A DNA stretch of 19,789 nucleotides, taken from the NCBI GenBank assembly GCA_000310025.1, contig FN649728.1, positions 2,114,099 to 2,133,887 of the forward strand, given 5' to 3'. The first letter of the stretch is position 1. The number at the start of each line of letters is the position of its first letter. The stretch comes from Ectocarpus siliculosus. Taxonomy: Eukaryota > Sar > Phaeophyceae > Ectocarpales > Ectocarpaceae. The translations under genes were made by a program, and so were the position numbers. Shown here one piece after another: positions 1-9,800 of the stretch. The notes below the pieces were generated by a model. That model saw only the letters and a list, made by a program, of their open reading frames with translations, made no database searches and was not told the DNA's origin.

Positions 1-22
1 GGGTGGGGGGGGGGGGGGCAAG

Positions 23-3000
23 CGCCAGTGTTGGGTGTTCAACCACATGAACAAGGCCGGGGGCTCCACCGTGAAGTATATGCTGGCGCCTTGGACCAAG
101 GCGCAGAACGTCACTGTCGGCCTCTACGACTCCCCCCAATGGCTGGAAGGGAAGGACTTCGCGCAGGACTTCCTGGGGGACGAGAACTCGCTCATGTGGG
201 GCGCTTACACGGAGGGGCTCCGGCCTTTCGGGGGCCTGGGGCTGCGGGAGTGCAAGTGGTTCACCATCTTCCGTCAGTGAGTTTTTTTTTTTTTTGTGTG
301 TGTGTGTGTGTGTGTGGTCGCCCACCCCCCAGATGAGACTAAAGAGGCCGGCAGGCAGGCACATGTAGGCAGCCTTGAAACGCCAAACCTTTTTTTGTTG
401 CTGTTGTTTTTTTCCTTGTTTCTGTCTTCCGCCCCTGAGATGAGATAGTAGATGCAGACTGAGATGCCGGCAGGCAGCAGGCGGCCCTGGAAGGTTAACC
501 CCTTTTGGGGGGTTAGCGAGGCGGTTGAATGGTTTATCCTGTTTTCGGTGGTTACTCTTCTTATGCTTTGCCTTGAGAGGGATTGACGTGTCGTTTGATT
601 TTTCGGTTAGTCTCACATTGTGCCCCGAGTAAAAACGATTTTTTTTCTCAACAGGCCAAGCGCTGCTAGAACATTCGTAATATGGTGTTCCGATGCCGTG
701 CTTGTGGCGGTGGTTGTTGTGTTTTTGGCAAACTGGCCTCTTGGGCTGTTGCGTCTGTTAACATGCCGGCCCATAATTACATCTCCGCTTGCTATTCATC
801 CTCTGTATATGCTCTACATGCCTCGGGTTCTGCTCTGCGTGCCCTGAACGCTTTGCTGACGTCTTGACACCCTTCTGCTGAATAACCGCCATGACCACCA
901 TCACCAGCATGATGCTTTCTCTTTTCTGGCAGCCCCGTTCACATCTCCACACCCTTCTGACGAATAACCATCGCCATGATGAAACTCTTCTTCTCGTATT
1001 GTGTGGCAGCCCCATACCGCGCCTCGTGAGCGCCTACTTCTACTGCAAGAAGAAGCCCCAGGATGGCCTCTGCGCGACGGTGGCCCTCGATGCCAACGCC
1101 GACGACACCGACCTCTACGCCTTTGCGGAGCACTGGGGGGACTTCGGCCTTAGGCAGTTCGCGCTCGCCTTCGTGCTGCCGGAAGAGCTGTTGGCCAACA
1201 AGGTGCGTCTGTGCGCTCTCACTTGTGTGTGTGTTTCGTGGGAGTCATGTGTGTGAGTACGTGTTGTTGACGTTTAATTTAATCTCGGCACGTTTTCATG
1301 TATGCAAGAACGGTGTGTTTCCTTCTTCTCGGCATCGGCTGCGGTAGCCGGCTGACCAATGAAAAGACGCCAGTCTTAGTGCGGCTGAAAACAGAAAACG
1401 CTCCTGATCTGGGACCCCGTGAGGGGTCGAGTCATGGGCCAGGCTGGGCTTTATTGCGGACAGAAACGGTATACTATAGCACATGAAGACAAAAATTGCA
1501 CCTGTCTACCGATGCTTATACTGCATTCTACTCATGTTCTCATGTTCGCTTTCGGCCCCCTTTCATTCTCCTTGCTTTCACCGCTCTCTTCGCTAGTATA
1601 GTATTTCTAACACTTTTCTTGGGTAGTTCTTATACACATGCCACACGGTATCACGGCACAGGGGGGCGGTGTACTCTTCTATGTTGCATGCCTTAGCGGT
1701 TAGACCATTGACCACGCATCCTCGAGAGGACGGAGCATTGTTCCCCCAGGACCTATCACCGATGGCCAATCGTTCCTTCCTACTTTGCCAAAGGTGGCTA
1801 AAAAATGTCGTCCCTAGTCTATCTCTCCTATCGATTCACTTACCGCCTTTTCAACCTACTACCTATGCTCAAGTACAGCTACCGTCTTCTCCTGGCTATT
1901 TATTCCATGCCTCAAATATCTCTCTGTATCTTCTTTTTACATTTCCCAGCTCAGTCATGTACACTTCCCTCTCCTGCTGGTACAACGGATACAGGGGGGG
2001 CGGGGTGGCGGGGTGTACTCATGGTCGTGCATGCTGTAGTCGTCTGACCATTGACCTCGCATCCCTACCAAGCCGGAATAGATCACGCCAGATGAGGAGG
2101 TACTTCGTCCGGCTAGGAACTGCCTCGTTTTTGTCCATCCTATGCATAGTCTAGTGTTCTGGAAGTCGGTCGCTACACCGTTCGTTACAACGCTGGATGC
2201 ACCACCCGGGGTCACACAGGAGGAAGGACAGCCAGCCACCCGCAAAAGTTTTTCTCTTTCTCTCTTCGCCTTGCCTGTGCAGGGTTCCTTCCTTGACGTG
2301 TAGTATCGCGAGAAGGATTGAGGCTTCTTTTAGTTGCAGCAGCACTAATAGGCAAACGAAAAACGGATCGATTCAAAAGTTCACAACACAAACAGCAGTT
2401 GCCGTTGTTTGGATTGACCCGCTTGAAGAGGGGGGAGACCTACGTGGATGAAGAGATACTGCACGCGGTCGGCAAACCTCACAGACAGGCAAGTGGTTAT
2501 GATAGTTAAAAGATGTCGTTGGTTGGTCGGCGTGGGTGCAAAGCAGGCTAGCCAGGCAGGAGAGGTTTGGAGTCACCGCCGGGAGCTCTACCCTTCCCCG
2601 CAAGCCGATACGTTCGACAGTCACTGACTGGTGTACGCGGAGTGCGACAGACAGACAGACAGACAGACGTACAGACAGACGCGTGCACCTTTCGCCGCCG
2701 GGGACAGCGTTCAATTCCAAGGGTACGGCGACGTACCTGTGACCCTCAGCTGCTTCAACGGAAGTGTGTACATGGTTGTGGTGCAGCCGACGCACGTGTG
2801 CAACTCGCTGGGGGTAGCAACGCTGCACTTCTGTTGAAGCAGCTGAGGGTCACAGTTACGTCGCCGTACCCTTGGAATTGAACGCTGTCCCCGGCGGCGA
2901 AAGGTGCACGCGTCTGTCGCTCGCACTCCGCGCACGGTGCTTGTCGAAGTCGAACGCGTTGGCTTTGCGGGGAAGGATAGCTCCCGGTGCCAAAGCCTCT

Positions 3001-4216
3001 ACGGACCTCTCCTGCCTGGCTAGCCTGCCTCTACACTCCCACCGACCAACCACCGACAATTTTTTACATAACCACTTGCCTGTCTGTGAGGTTCGCCGAC
3101 CGCGATTAGCGCCTCTTCTGCCACGAAGGGTGCACGCCACCCCCGGGTGTTGCCCCAGCCGCAGGCAAGTTGACCGCAAGCACACGTTCGTTGGTCAGGC
3201 TAAAAAAATATGTGCTGGTCAAAATATACCTTTTTTGTTCACTGATGAGGCGTGAGTTTATGCTGGTAATAAAGAACGAGATGATGGAGCGACAATTAGA
3301 CTAGTACTGCCTGCCTGGTGAAGGATTGAGTCTTCTCCTTTTCCTTGAGAAGCAGGACAGACACTGCTGTCGTCGTCCTATTCCTGCTTCCCCCCCCCGA
3401 CTAGAAAGCTTGTTCGCGTTTTTATTTCCCGCCACAAACAAATAAGACTGGCGTCATTTCGTTGGTCAAGCGGTGGTTGACGCGGTCGATGCTATTTCAA
3501 AAACACACAAACATTTGTTTCGACGCATTTTGTTGTTTCAACCGCACTGAGGCAGACGTCTATTCGTTGGTCAGCCTTCTAGCGCGGTCGATGCTATATT
3601 AAAGAAACACAAGCACGAACCCTCATTTTTTTTTCTTCCTTCTCTAACGACGGCGACGGTAACGGCGGTATCGGCTGTCTCCAATTTCGCCTTGAAACCA
3701 CCCACGCCGCCTTCTCCGCCGCAGGTGAAGTACGACGCCACCGGGATCTGCACGCCGTACCACGGGAAGAGGAGCTGCCCCGGGTGGTACGAGCTCAAGC
3801 TCTACCTGCAGCAGCAGCTGGACGAGCAAGAGCAGGGCGAGGGGTCGCGCGGGTGGGACGGGTCCGGCGCCGCGGCCAGCGGCGCGGCCACCATTAGCCA
3901 CCTGCTCCAGCCCGTGCAGGAGCTCCTGACTAACGAGTACGCGGCCGTGGGGGTCCTGGAGCAGTGGGAGACGAGCCTCCTACTGTTCAACGAGGCCCTG
4001 GGGATGCCGGGTTTCGACTGGCCGGAGACGTTCGGCAGCATCGGGAAGAAGAACAGCGACGGCACGTTCCACAACGAGGAGGCCGAGATGCTGCTGAGGT
4101 CCTGGACCGATCCCAGGCTGCGGAGGTACCTGTCGCTGGACCTGCTGCTGTACGACTATGCGGTCAGCGTCCACAACCAGCAGGTCGACAAGTACGGTCT
4201 CGGCGAGGGGAGTTAG
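23..4216 (+). CDS. Carbohydrate-type sulfotransferase, 3' three exons (5' partial)
   Basis: Exons are 23-276 (5' border uncertain), 1010-1202 and 3725-4213, with stop TAG at 4214-4216. They give about 312 residues. The product should transfer sulfate from PAPS to a glycan, probably in the Golgi; this is inferred from the family. Exon 1 has the 5'-phosphosulfate loop (NHMNKAGGSTVKYML). The 3'-phosphate-binding motif appears only after splicing: exon 1 ends ...FTIFR plus CA, exon 2 supplies C, and the join reads FRHPIPRLVSAYFYC. Donors are CA|GTGAGT and AAG|GTGCGT; acceptors are TGGCAG|CC and CCGCAG|GTG. The last exon has a C-terminal segment typical of these enzymes (GVLEQWETSLLLFNEALGMP), and a Gly/Ala/Ser-rich insert near its residues 38-56. 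Phases match at both joins (2, then 0). The N-terminus, including any signal anchor, lies off the left edge. Brown algae make sulfated fucans, so a role there is plausible, but the acceptor sugar cannot be read from the sequence. Confidence 0.85.
277..1009 (+). other. Intron 1 of the sulfotransferase gene
   Basis: This is a phase-2 GT-AG intron. It opens with GTGAGT, then a T tract (about 281-295) and a (GT)n run to about 317. A diverged direct duplication is visible around 331-384 and 455-496, sharing GCCGGCAGGCAG. Its 3' end carries an 82-bp tandem duplication that includes the acceptor. I see no coding exon inside it. Confidence 0.8.
867..1017 (+). repeat. 82-bp tandem duplication carrying two 3' splice sites
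   Basis: Unit 1 begins at 867 (ACACCCTTCTGCTGAATAAC) and unit 2 at 949 (ACACCCTTCTGACGAATAAC). Each unit ends in TGGCAG followed by CCCC, giving acceptor AGs at 931-932 and 1008-1009. The second is the one that joins in frame to exon 1. Using the first would read H-P-V-H-I-S-T-P-F and then a stop. Confidence 0.75.
1661..1977 (+). repeat. G-tract/TACTC repeat family, long copy A
   Basis: The copy begins with a G-rich run and GTGTACTC, then CCTTAGCGGTTAGACC, a short GAGGACGGAGCATTGTTCCC segment, the block GGCCAATCGTTCCTTCCTAC, and ends at TACACTTCCCTCTCCT. It aligns over its whole length with the copy at 12951-13290. Across the block at about 1761-1800 the two differ at almost no positions. 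The CCTTAGCGGTTAGACC segment resembles the D-arm/A box of eukaryotic tRNA-Glu. Confidence 0.85.
1993..2092 (+). repeat. G-tract/TACTC repeat family, short copy E
   Basis: A G-rich run is followed by TGTACTCATGG, GCATGCTGTAGTCGTCTGAC and CCATTGACCTCGCATCCCTA. It is closest to the minus-strand copy at 12531-12627. It lies head-to-tail behind copy A, with only about 16 bases between them. Confidence 0.7.
2439..3129. repeat. Long imperfect inverted repeat (hairpin) in sulfotransferase intron 2
   Basis: The left arm 2439-2766 pairs with the right arm 2826-3129 around a loop of about 59 bases (2767-2825). The innermost part is nearly perfect: GTGACCCTCAGCTGCTTCAA at about 2739 is complementary to TTGAAGCAGCTGAGGGTCAC at about 2834. 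Identity decays outward, but CGCGGTCGGC at 2464 still pairs with GCCGACCGCG at 3095, and CCTACGTGG at 2439 with CCACGAAGG at 3121. The left arm has an extra (GACA)n expansion at about 2646-2681 that the right arm lacks. No transposase or clear target duplication is visible. It could be a foldback element or a local inverted duplication. Confidence 0.9.
3460..3613 (+). repeat. Direct repeat pair upstream of the last sulfotransferase exon
   Basis: CGTTGGTCA ... CGCGGTCGATGCTAT occurs at 3460-3497 and again at 3564-3597, about 104 bases apart. Each copy is followed by an A-rich AAACAC stretch. The core AGCGCGGTCGATGC is the reverse complement of the core of the tandem duplication beyond the gene's stop codon (4295-4381). 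Confidence 0.65.
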
Positions 4217-4294
4217 GCAAGCGCAAGCGCTATGTAGCGCGTGTGGTGGTAGTTTTTTTTTTTTTTTTTGCATGTTTTTTACAAACTACGTGTG

Positions 4295-4381
4295 GTACCA
4301 TTATTGTTGGCATCGACCGCGCTACATAATTAAAAAGTACGTACCATTATTTTTGGCATCGACCGCGCTACATAATTAAAA
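4295..4381 (+). repeat. 46-bp-period tandem duplication in the sulfotransferase 3' region
   Basis: Units start at 4295 and 4341. Both read GTACCATTAT, then GGCATCGACCGCGCTACATA and ATTAAAA, with one G/T difference in between. They fall about 80 and 125 bases past the stop codon, so they are probably in the 3' UTR or at the transcript end. The A/T-rich ATAATTAAAA ends could influence polyadenylation, but this is only inference. Confidence 0.85.
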
Positions 4382-5192
4382 CTGGCTGGCTACATTGTTA
4401 TATGCCAGTCTCGGCGCGGCTAGAAACGTTTCTAAGGCACAGATCACACGGGGGCCCCGTCAGGCGTGTGTGTTTTGTGTGTTTTGTTGGGATTCTTGTC
4501 GCCACGCGCGTGTGCTTAAGGTGGGCGAGGGCTCTCGGGTGGTGGTGGTGGCTGCGTGGGGATTGAATTGAGCTCCCCCCAGTGGGTGTTGTTCTATATA
4601 TATATCGGGCACGCACGCGCGCTTGCGTGTGAGTTGGCTTCGAGTTTTATTCCGGTGCCTAACAAACGGACCCCGCTTCATCCTCGTCGTTGTTGTTGTA
4701 CGTACGTGTGCTGGTGCCCCGCGATGTGGCAACGCGTGCACGGTGCTTGTGCTTTTTTTTTTGTTGGTCGGGTGCTGTTGGGGGGATGTGTATGAATGAC
4801 GGCGCGCAGTGGTTGTTCCGTCACTTCTCGTTGTTATTGTTGTTGCAGTCCTTGTGGGGGGGGGGGTCGGGAGGGTGTCGCTTTTCGTTCTTGTCGTGTC
4901 GTACGAGTCTGCTCGGGCCTTGGTATCTTCGCCCGCGCTTGCTCTCTTTGTCGTTGGTGCGTCCCCTGAGAAACGGGCGTCATTGCGTGCCTCACCGGCC
5001 TTGCAGCCTCTGGAACAGAGCAACCGGTACGTGCCATCATCGTACGAGAAAATCGTTTCGATAGCCCGTGGAGCCCGACCGGTCCTCCCCCGTACATGCG
5101 CCAGACCTGGCGCAGAAGGTGGACTTACTAGCCAGAACTCCTACAGGCAGAGCCCTGTTTTTTACTGACCTAATCACGGGCGCCTGTGCCTG

Positions 5193-5248
5193 AGCCCCCC
5201 CCTCCCGCACCAAAAATTCTGGTTGTAGGGGGGGGGGAGGGGGGGGCT
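5193..5248. repeat. G/C-homopolymer hairpin
   Basis: AGCCCCCCCCTCCC at 5193-5206 is perfectly complementary to GGGAGGGGGGGGCT at 5235-5248, leaving a loop of about 28 bases. The right side has additional G runs, so a G-quadruplex is an alternative to the hairpin on the plus strand. It lies in intergenic sequence. Confidence 0.7.
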
Positions 5249-6028
5249 GCATTTCGACAGCCTCCGACAAAGAGCGTCCCGATAGAGTTTGGGGCGGGTG
5301 AACTTTAGAGCCTGGCACCAATGGAGCGTGGTGCGCATGGTGGTCATGGTTTCGTACTGGCCTCGTGTATTGCGGTGTATTCGTTTGGATGGTGTGCAAT
5401 GGGTAGTTCTGTTTCGAGCTGTACGTATGCATGATGATGTGCAAGCATATCGATTTTGTGTTTGTTTCCTCTTGTTGGAAAGTGTAACGTTGCGGAAGGA
5501 TTAATAATAGTCTACCCAACCCCAACGCAGGACGCGGGGAATCAACAGGATGCGTTTTGGGTGTTTTTTTGCTATACTTTACTTGTTTTTCTGCTGCGTA
5601 GCCTTGAGCCCTTGTTATCGTACCTCCAAGACTCGTGAGGGACTGACTGACACGGTCGTTGGAAAAACATGCCACACGCCGATTGTTTGACGCGACCCGG
5701 CTCCTTCTGTAGGAGGGGAGGCGAGGATACGTATTTCCTTTCTCGTTTTTTTTTTTTTTTGAATGGTCGTTGTCCGTACAATAGCATCTGCGAAAAAGCG
5801 CAGATTGCAAGGGTACAAACACGCAGACAGAGAAGATTTTCTTTCAAAAAAATTGTTGCATTTCTGTGTGGTCCGTCCTTCTATTTTTACGTGCAGCGTA
5901 ATGTCTTCGTCGTGTGGCGGCCCACATTCCGAGTGATGACTCTGGAGCAAGTTCTTGTGCTTTCTTTCCTTGGGACCAAGTCCGTTCTCTACAATGCTTT
6001 GGTCTAGCCTAGTTCTGCGTTTTGTCGC

Positions 6029-6101
6029 CCCTATGCGGCTCAGTTGGAAACATGGTAACCTTCTGGCCCTCTAGATCGCGGGTGCGAGTCTCTCTCCGGA
6101 G
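6029..6101 (+). repeat. tRNA-like fragment (degenerate tRNA or SINE head)
   Basis: A good A box (GGCTCAGTTGG, 6037-6047) is followed at tRNA-like spacing by a B-box-like GGTGCGAGTCT (6081-6091); starts are 44 bases apart. The acceptor, D and T stems do not pair, so this is not a functional tRNA gene. It reads as a tRNA pseudogene or the head of a tRNA-derived SINE. Confidence 0.4.
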
Positions 6102-6576
6102 TGCCAAAGACTGCGAGCACCAAACATCTCCTCAGGGAGCGGAGTCCATCGCATTTATGCTGCCCCCCTCTAATTTCGTCACGCCCATATTCCCGTTTCT
6201 ATCTCGATGCGCACAACAAAACTTTTCAAGCAGATAAGAGTATATACATCATGCTTGTATTAATAGATGTCGCGAAAAAAAGCTCGGATCCCGAAAAAAG
6301 GTGCTAGACAAGAAGGCTCAAGCCACTACCTCCGCGGAGAGGCTGCGCTACTGTAACAACCACCGCCGAAAACCTCCCTTTCCCTCCTCCACACAGCCTC
6401 GGATGGGCCGGCCACCCTGGGCGCAGCTAGCGAGAAATAGGAGTTACTACCCGCAGCAGCAGCTGATCCATGCAGTTGCCGGGGGGGGGAGGGGGCACCG
6501 CCTATTGCACCGCCTCCGCAGACGCGCGGCCGCTCAAGTCTGGACCCTGCAATCACACAACAGACAAGCTTCTTCT

Positions 6577-6588
6577 TCAGTAATCGCC

Positions 6589-6619
<31 letters not shown>

Positions 6620-6831
6620 ACCAGCTCGTCATACCGGTCGGAGATGCCGACCGAACTCCATCCACGCCCTCCTCCGTCTGCTTCCACCGGGCCTCTTCTT
6701 CTCCAGCCGCCGTCGCTGCTGAGTCTATTGTCTCCCGCCGCGCCACCCGTCATCCGCCAGCTGCTGCTGCTTTGGGGTGGTGCCTCTCTCCACTTTCTCG
6801 AGGGTGGCACCTCCGGTATAGGGGATTCCGG

Positions 6832-6864
<33 letters not shown>

Positions 6865-9800
6865 TGCTGCCGCCGCCGTGGGAATGTGTGATTCCTGAAT
6901 CGCGAGAGGAGAGACAAAGCCGTAGGGGGGAACCCCAACCCATCAGACCTCCCGCGTCTCGCGACAAACGCGCCGCAACTCACACACGAAGAACTTGAGC
7001 CTGAAAACAAATCAAGAATTGGCCTTAAGAACATGTGCACCGTCAAGAAGCCTACATAACACTAAAAATAATGCGGTCGCCGTGGGGGTACTCCCTACAG
7101 GAAAACAAGAAACGAGTACGCATTAGCCTCCGACAAAATCAGAGGTTCAAAAGTGGTGGCGCTGGGATTGAAAAACAAAAAAAAAAACTGTGAACGAACA
7201 AGCCCACGCCGTTCCGTTTGTTTGACGAGGAGGCAGAAACCAACACCTTCTCCTTCCGTTTTACGACTTCGTGTACGCCGTTTCTCCCTTACACCTACCC
7301 CGGTCGCTTACGACGGTAGATTTCCCCAACAGGGGTGCACGAAGGCATCTCGCACACTCTCTTTTGTTTCACCACCAATAGGAGACACAGTAGCAGGAGT
7401 TCCAATAAGCCAAGCTTCCGCGGCGTTTTATTGTGAGTTGAGTTGCGAGACACACTCTTTATTTTTTATTAAAACCTGATGGTTGCAACGCTCGCTTGGT
7501 GCTCTCCATAGCGGCAAGTCGTGTACCCGGGAGGCAATGTGGGGTTTGGCAAAGCCCTTATGGCCACCTCCTACATTGCCGCAAGATCATCGAAACAGAA
7601 CTACACGTTTTTCTCCAAAACAGTGTGGTAAGATGTCACCCCAAAATGACCCCCCGGTACGGTAGCATCCTGCTTTTTACCTCGAGGTCGTCGATCAGAT
7701 CCAGGAGGGAGCCGTCGAAAAAGCTCTCGCCGCCCAGCGTTGCTAGCGCCTGTCACCGCCACCGCGTGGAAGGCCGGGGCACACAGGAGGGTTCGGAGGA
7801 GATCAGGAAAGGCGGAAAACACGGGGACGTTTAATGCCCGCCTTGAGCGTCACCTGTGGTGGCGCCATGTCCCGTGCTTTGTGTGATTCTAGAAATAACC
7901 CCAACGGCGGCCGCTACGCGCACCTGTCCCCGGCACCACCTTCCGCCCACAAAACGAATACGGCTCTGCCGAAACCACGTCACAGCCTCACTCCCGGCGA
8001 TTGGGCAAACGCCTTGGCAGCAGCATCTACGGTACTTGATCTAGGGGTATGTGGAATATCATTCAGCGTAGTATTTTTATGAAGAACACTCACATCCATG
8101 TCCTGTGGTGCAATCTTCCCGATTCCAGAACGAGCGCAAGAACGGGGATCGCGACTTACGGATAGCGCCAGCGCCTAGAGAACTTTACGGGTAAGAACTC
8201 CATGCTCACTCAGCATTATATTAACCGTGAAGAGCTTAAGGACCATTTGCGAGCCCGGGCAATAAACCCCCGCACGAAAACCCTATCAAGGTTGCCATTT
8301 GTAACCCACAACAGGAGCTATAATACGAACCCCAGCCCCGGTCAAAGACAAAGGTTGTTGAGTCCGCGTGCTATCTGTAGCCCCCACCGTATGTCGTGTG
8401 GTGTGTCCCACTCACCTCGTCCGCATCATCATCGTCGGAGAGAATCACGGCTTCTAGCCCGGCGGCACGCCACTTCGTCTCCTGCAGCAGGCCGCCACCG
8501 CCGCCGCCTTCCTCCTTCCTCCACCCTCTGCTACCGCCGTCGCCGTCGCCGCCGCCGCCGCCGCTGCTGCGGTCCCATCCCCCGTTGTCAGCGGCGGCCG
8601 CTTTCACGACCTTCCCCTTTGTCGGCGAGAGACACCGCCTCGTCTTGGCCTTGTGGCCTTCCATCGGAACGGTCTCCTCTTCGCCATCGTCCCCCCGCCG
8701 CAAGCACCGTGACCCCGGCTTCCCGCCGGTAGTTCTTCTGCTACCGCCGCCGCTCCGGAGTGAACCGATGCCGTCAGCAGCACCCGCGGCAACGCCGTGG
8801 TGGCTGCTGCTGGTGATGCGAGAAAAGGAGGCGTTCGGCGGTGTCATCGCCGTCGGCGGCGGGCGTCGTCGTCCGGGCTCGGAAACGACGACAGCAGCGG
8901 CAGTGTTCCGAGGGCAGTCCGCTACTACTGCTGTCTTCTTCGCTGTTCCTGTTGTTGTCGTTGTCCCCCCGCTGGAAAGGGGAGGGTGCATCAACCGGCG
9001 GCGGGACCCCGGGACAGCCGTCGCTCTCGTCTTCACCCGTGGGTGGTACTTGTCTCCCGCGAGTGGCGGACCTCCTCCACTCATAGGCGCCGTCGCAGAA
9101 CCCGTCGTAGATCCCAACGTAGATTCCATCGTAGATTCCATCGTAGATCCCATTGAAGACCCCATTGTAGATTCCTTTGTAGATCCCATTGTAGATCCCA
9201 TCGTAGATTCCATCGTAGATCCCATCGTAGATCCCATAGCAGATCCCACCGTAGATCCCACCGTAGATCCCATCGTTGATCCCATCGTAGATCCCATCGT
9301 AGATCGCGAGCGGCGACGACGGCGGTCAAGCGCTGCCACCCCGAGCTCACGGCATGCTCCCGCACCCCCGTTACCCGGCGCCGCCCGCCCCCCCGCCGCC
9401 GCCTGTCGACCTAACGCCGACGAAGAAGCGCAAGGCGAAGAAAACGAGGACGGGGGCGACGATGCGATATCGTGCGCGCTACCGGGCCGTCGTCGCTGCT
9501 GCTTTCGCTGCTGCGGCCTGGACGACGAGTCGGCGACCGGCCCGCCGGTACCCCGGGGAGGGATACCCCTCCTCCGGCCGCAGCCACCGGTGCCCCCGCT
9601 GCTGCTGCGGCTGCTCGTAGACCCTATCGAGGAGGTAGTGGCGAGGTCTCGAGTGAGGTCGCTCCCGGAGGACCGCACGCTGATGGAGTCCCAGCTTACC
9701 CGGAGCTTCTTGCCCCCGCTCGAAGAAGCGCCAGGAGCCCCCCCGGCCTCGGCGATTTCGGAGACGCTAGCCACTCCGTCCTCTTGCCGACACGGCTTTC

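Larger units (their letters stand above)
1203..3724 (+). other. Intron 2 of the sulfotransferase gene (2.5 kb, repeat-rich)
   Basis: This is a phase-0 intron from AAG|GTGCGT to CCGCAG|GTG. It contains two copies of the G-tract/TACTC repeat family (1661-1977 and 1993-2092), a long inverted repeat (2439-3129), and a direct repeat of the motif CGTTGGTCA...CGCGGTCGATGCTAT at 3460 and 3564. A small perfect hairpin GACCCC-GTGA-GGGGTC lies at 1413-1428. No ORF here resembles protein. Confidence 0.8.
4217..6576. other. Convergent intergenic spacer
   Basis: This lies between the 3' ends of the sulfotransferase gene (+) and the coiled-coil/Gly-Ser gene (-). It holds a 46-bp tandem duplication just past the sulfotransferase stop, T-rich runs at about 4253 and 5746, a G/C hairpin at 5193-5248 and a tRNA-like fragment near 6029. 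Open frames here are short or composition-driven, and I support none as a gene. Confidence 0.6.

Noticed and set aside
2567-2881. Overlapping frames within the inverted repeat
   Set aside because: Similar peptides appear on both strands only because the arms are inverted copies. There is no start context or protein-like composition.
3236-3260. CTGATGAG as a hammerhead ribozyme core
   Set aside because: No CGAAA box or pairing stems follow it.
6029-6101. Functional tRNA gene
   Set aside because: The boxes are present, but the acceptor, D and T stems do not pair.
6301-6891. 196-codon plus-strand frame ending in poly-Cys
   Set aside because: The poly-Cys comes from the GCT repeat read on the wrong strand. 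The minus frame gives poly-Ala, a strong acceptor and an acidic C-terminus.
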